Positions 38,360-40,634 of a stretch of DNA of 40,634 nt are shown here, in pieces. Made by a program: the position numbers and the translations under genes. The stretch comes from CAKRPJ01 sp934376955 (GTDB lineage Bacteria > Bacillota > Clostridia > Lachnospirales > Lachnospiraceae). The notes under the pieces were generated by a model. It was not told the origin of the DNA, made no database searches, and saw only the letters and a program-made list of their open reading frames with translations. Each line of letters opens with the position of its first letter. Positions within the stretch are counted from its first letter, which is position 1. The DNA is taken from the NCBI GenBank assembly GCA_934376955.1, contig CAKRPJ010000022.1, positions 1 through 40,634 on the forward strand, in the 5' to 3' direction.

Positions 38360-38608
38360 ATGAAATCAAACGGATCAAGCTTCGTGGACGGACAGGCTTA
38401 CAAAGACGGCGAAGAGATATGGGATCTCGGAAGTCTGGTATGCACAAACGTCCCGCTCCGGGGAGTAAGGAACTATGAGGGATTAAGTAAGGACGCAGAT
38501 AAGCTTCCACATTACAAAGACCTGTCAACCGGAAGCTCCTGCCTGATGCTGGATACAGGAGACTTCTACAAATACGAGAAGAGTACCGACAAATGGTACA
38601 AACTGTGA
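38360..38608 (+). CDS. Small tail-fibre-region protein (82 aa)
   Basis: An 82-residue protein (GSSFVDGQAYKDGEEIWDLGSLVCTNVPLRGVRNYEGLSKDADKLPHY..., GSSCLMLDTGDFYKYEKSTDKWYKL). The C-terminal 'LDTGDFYKYEKSTDKWYKL' resembles short fibre-associated or collar-type domains common before fibres in Clostridia phages. ATG 38360 follows AAAGGAGG. Function is unproven. Confidence 0.7.
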   Translation: MKSNGSSFVDGQAYKDGEEIWDLGSLVCTNVPLRGVRNYEGLSKDADKLPHYKDLSTGSSCLMLDTGDFYKYEKSTDKWYKL

Positions 38609-38624
38609 GAGGAGATGATAAAAC

Positions 38625-39401
38625 TTGAGAGCAGATGAGGTATACGCAATTCTCAAAGGAAAACTTGTTAAGCTGACAGAAGACATAAAATCAATGGGTG
38701 ACTGGAAACCGATACAGCATAAGGGAACCGTCCAGACTGCAGATGATCTTCCGGCTGACGCAAAGGAAGGCTGGATGTACAACATTGCCACTGACTCTAT
38801 TTATGGAGCAGCTGGCATGAATGTAGTAAAGACTGCAGATGGATGGGATCCAATGGGACCGATCATTAACATGGCTCCGTATTTAACGAAAAAAGAAGCG
38901 GAAGAACTCTACCAGTCGAAAGGAAATTATCCGACAAAGGAAGAGGTGAAAGAAGGGTATCAGCCAAAAGGCAATTATCTTACAAATATCCCACAGGCGG
39001 CGGGAGATGTTCTTGGCGGTATCAAAGCTGATCCAAAAACAGAAAAAGAAGTTGTTCCTGCAAAGATCGATCCTGATACCGGAAAGATGTACGTCCCGGA
39101 GCTTCCTGGCTCAGAAGATTTGTCTAAAGAAAATACAACACGGCAGATTCTGGCAAAATTACAGGAAGTGATCCCTCTTATCAATCAGATCGCGCAGAGC
39201 GGAACCGCAGGGTCTGTAAATGGCTTTTCTTTTGTCCACGGTGATGATGGAAGCGTAATGATAACCTATACACCGGATGGAGCAACGGAAGCAGAGGCCG
39301 CTGTATTCCCTCGAGAAACAACACAGAAGAAGATCTCAAAGGCAGCAAAAGAGGTTGCGGACAGTTTAAAAATCATAGCAGGAAAGGAAGATAAAGCATG
39401 A
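38625..39401 (+). CDS. Tail fibre/baseplate shaft protein
   Basis: A 258-residue protein. The N-terminal part includes DWKPIQHKGTVQTADDLPADAKEGWMYNIATDSIYG, a small beta domain widespread in phage fibres. It is followed by a shaft with 'LYQSKGNYPTKEEVKEGYQPKGNYLT' repeats (about 95-125), typical of trimeric fibres, then a Lys/Pro-rich segment and a helical end (KISKAAKEVADSLKII). The start is TTG with AGAGGAG before it. It overlaps the DGR-target gene by 4 bases, so the two proteins are probably made and assembled together. Confidence 0.75.
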   Translation: MRADEVYAILKGKLVKLTEDIKSMGDWKPIQHKGTVQTADDLPADAKEGWMYNIATDSIYGAAGMNVVKTADGWDPMGPIINMAPYLTKKEAEELYQSKGNYPTKEEVKEGYQPKGNYLTNIPQAAGDVLGGIKADPKTEKEVVPAKIDPDTGKMYVPELPGSEDLSKENTTRQILAKLQEVIPLINQIAQSGTAGSVNGFSFVHGDDGSVMITYTPDGATEAEAAVFPRETTQKKISKAAKEVADSLKIIAGKEDKA

Positions 39402-40618
39402 GTTTAGATATCATGAAAGAAAGCACACAGCAGGAGATCCTCAGCAATATGCAGATGATATCTGCATTAACAGCCTCAATCGCGGGCGCGACTCCTGGAA
39501 GTGTAAAAGTGGAAAGATGGAGCGACGTAGGAGATATCATTGCAACTGGTCTTGGAAAGAAGATATTTGCAATCGGAGATAAGTTTACAGATACATGGAA
39601 AGATACAGCTGATAATAGATCATACGAATTTCCATGGAGATGCAACTGTTTCAGAAACGTAGAGCTGGAAGATGGCAATACAGTTCCTGGAATGTTGTTA
39701 CAGATGGCATATGCAACCCCGTTTGAAGTGCAGTTCTCAAATGCAAGGGCATTCTTACGTTGTCCGAATGGTTTAGCAGCCGGTACCTACAATGTCATAT
39801 TTGGAGATACCTGGGGAAGCAAAGACGCAAAAGCAAATACCACATGGCAGTTCACACTTACAAAAGCGGTACCGGCAGGTGGACGTTTGGCTGGATTTAT
39901 CCAGATGCCGGACGTGGCAGCAACAAGCTGGAAAGTTATAGCTTATGCCGCAGATGGAATCACAAAGCTTGAAACCGTGTCTGTAACAAGCGGATCAGAA
40001 GGTACCGCACTTGGAACAATGAATCTTTCTTCCAGAAACGGAGATTTAAACTCCATGCAGGAAACAGGATATGGATGGAACAGATGGAAGACATCTGCAT
40101 ACAGACAGTATCTGAACTCTGATAAGCCAAAAGGACAGTGGTGGACACCACAGGACGAATGGGATATAGCACCAGACCAGCTGGCCACAAAGGACGGTTT
40201 CCTGCGAGGCATGCCGAAAGAGCTTCTTGACCAGATCCAGCCAGTGAAAGTGATTACATATACGAACACGGTAAATGATGGTGGAAACGCTGATGTGACT
40301 TATGACAAAGTGTTCCTCCCGGCACTTGGCGAAATGTATTATGAACCTCAGATTGATGGAGAGGGAGAACCGCATGACTACTGGAAAGAACGCAGCGGAT
40401 CAGCAACAAAACCGAAACAGTACACAGCATATCCGAACATGATCACATATGCAGTTGAGAACCATACATCAGCTCGGAATGTGCGCTTGCGCTCGGCGTA
40501 TCGTGGCAATGCGAATAGCGCCTGGTTTGTCAGCTCAGGTGGTTACGCCAGCAGCAACTACGCGTTCAGCGCGTATCGTTCCTCCCCGCTTGTCGCAATC
40601 TGCAGAAAATCAGCATAA
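39398..40618 (+). CDS. DGR target: variable receptor-binding protein with C-type-lectin/DUF6273-like domain
   Basis: A 406-residue protein that carries the variable repeat at its C-terminus. The first ~45 residues are helical (attachment). Residues about 50-230 are beta-rich (SYEFPWRCNCFRNVELEDG, AGTYNVIFGDTWG). The C-terminal domain (about 235-406) has the DUF6273/FGE-like C-type-lectin pattern: YGWNRWKTSAYRQYLNSD, KVFLPALGEMYY, and a conserved frame around the variable residues ending PLVAICRKSA. Twelve residues differ from the template: 360, 368, 374, 377, 379, 381, 383, 385, 386, 388, 391 and 398. GGAAAGGAAG precedes the ATG. Confidence 0.92.
   Translation: MSLDIMKESTQQEILSNMQMISALTASIAGATPGSVKVERWSDVGDIIATGLGKKIFAIGDKFTDTWKDTADNRSYEFPWRCNCFRNVELEDGNTVPGMLLQMAYATPFEVQFSNARAFLRCPNGLAAGTYNVIFGDTWGSKDAKANTTWQFTLTKAVPAGGRLAGFIQMPDVAATSWKVIAYAADGITKLETVSVTSGSEGTALGTMNLSSRNGDLNSMQETGYGWNRWKTSAYRQYLNSDKPKGQWWTPQDEWDIAPDQLATKDGFLRGMPKELLDQIQPVKVITYTNTVNDGGNADVTYDKVFLPALGEMYYEPQIDGEGEPHDYWKERSGSATKPKQYTAYPNMITYAVENHTSARNVRLRSAYRGNANSAWFVSSGGYASSNYAFSAYRSSPLVAICRKSA
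40471..40594 (+). repeat. DGR variable repeat (VR)
   Basis: This 124-base stretch aligns gap-free with the template at 574-697. All 13 mismatches are at template adenines, including one codon changed at two bases (AAT to TTT, Phe377). It covers codons 358-399 of the target gene. The last ~20 bases before the final mismatch are invariant and pyrimidine/GC-rich (cf. the IMH element of BPP-1), and the hairpin at 61-86 follows on the closed circle. Confidence 0.95.
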
Positions 40619-40634
40619 TCCCCGTACCCACGGA
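40558..40634. repeat. Terminal direct repeat, copy 2
   Basis: Identical to bases 1-77. See copy 1; it marks circular closure, with the cut inside the variable repeat. Confidence 0.9.

Noticed and set aside
1..40634. Other variable repeats for the same template (second DGR target)
   Set aside because: Reading both strands I found no further stretch matching the invariant TR segment around 674-690; a systematic search could still find a diverged one.

Overview
The window is essentially one complete temperate siphovirus genome carrying a diversity-generating retroelement (DGR). The first 77 bases (1-77) are identical to the last 77 (40558-40634), so the sequence closes into a circle of about 40,557 bp, and the linear cut falls inside the DGR variable repeat. 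The host is most likely a gut-type Clostridia (Bacillota, Lachnospiraceae-like). This is inferred from strong AGGAGG-type ribosome sites, moderate GC, and gene families typical of Firmicutes siphophages (A118-like head module, DUF1492/ArpU-type late regulator, ImmA/repressor pair, YopX, DUF1071). No host gene is present; only a tRNA 3' end lies in the attachment site.

Layout on the circle. (1) DGR and lysis, 1-4552, plus strand: a hairpin just after the variable-repeat gene, accessory protein Avd (101-553), template repeat (574-697), a folded spacer, reverse transcriptase (854-2005), small tail-end/lysis genes, two holin-like membrane proteins and a two-catalytic-domain endolysin. (2) Attachment site and lysogeny module, 4553-8669, genes on the minus strand: attP with a tRNA 3' end between 27-bp repeats, tyrosine integrase, an HsdR-N-like nuclease-type protein, a glycine-rich protein, ImmA-type protease and repressor. 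(3) Genetic switch, 8688-8888: five 16-bp operators and two consensus promoters that face each other. (4) Early genes, 8891-17083: Cro-like protein, DUF1071 annealing protein, NinB-like and HNH proteins, Holliday-junction-resolvase-like nuclease, replication initiator with internal iterons, DnaC-type loader, a PP-loop reductase-like enzyme, many small genes and a sigma-like late regulator. (5) Late genes, 17917-40618: terminases, portal, MuF-type minor capsid protein, scaffold, capsid with an added Ig-like domain, connectors, tail tube, tape measure, distal tail, a 1848-residue adhesin-rich hub, fibres, and the DGR target.

How it works together. The DGR target is the last structural gene (39398-40618). 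Its C-terminal segment differs from the template at 13 positions, and all 13 are adenines in the template. This is the signature of adenine-specific mutagenic retrohoming and predicts that the phage diversifies a C-type-lectin-like receptor-binding tip. The hub just upstream carries eight Big_3-like Ig repeats, a BspA-like leucine-rich segment and three lectin-like modules, so the whole tail tip appears adapted to variable or glycan-rich host surfaces. Other points worth a second look are the face-to-face promoter switch, a 14-bp palindrome in front of three separate genes, a leader peptide overlapping an intrinsic terminator in front of the fibre genes, and two structured intergenic regions that may make RNAs.
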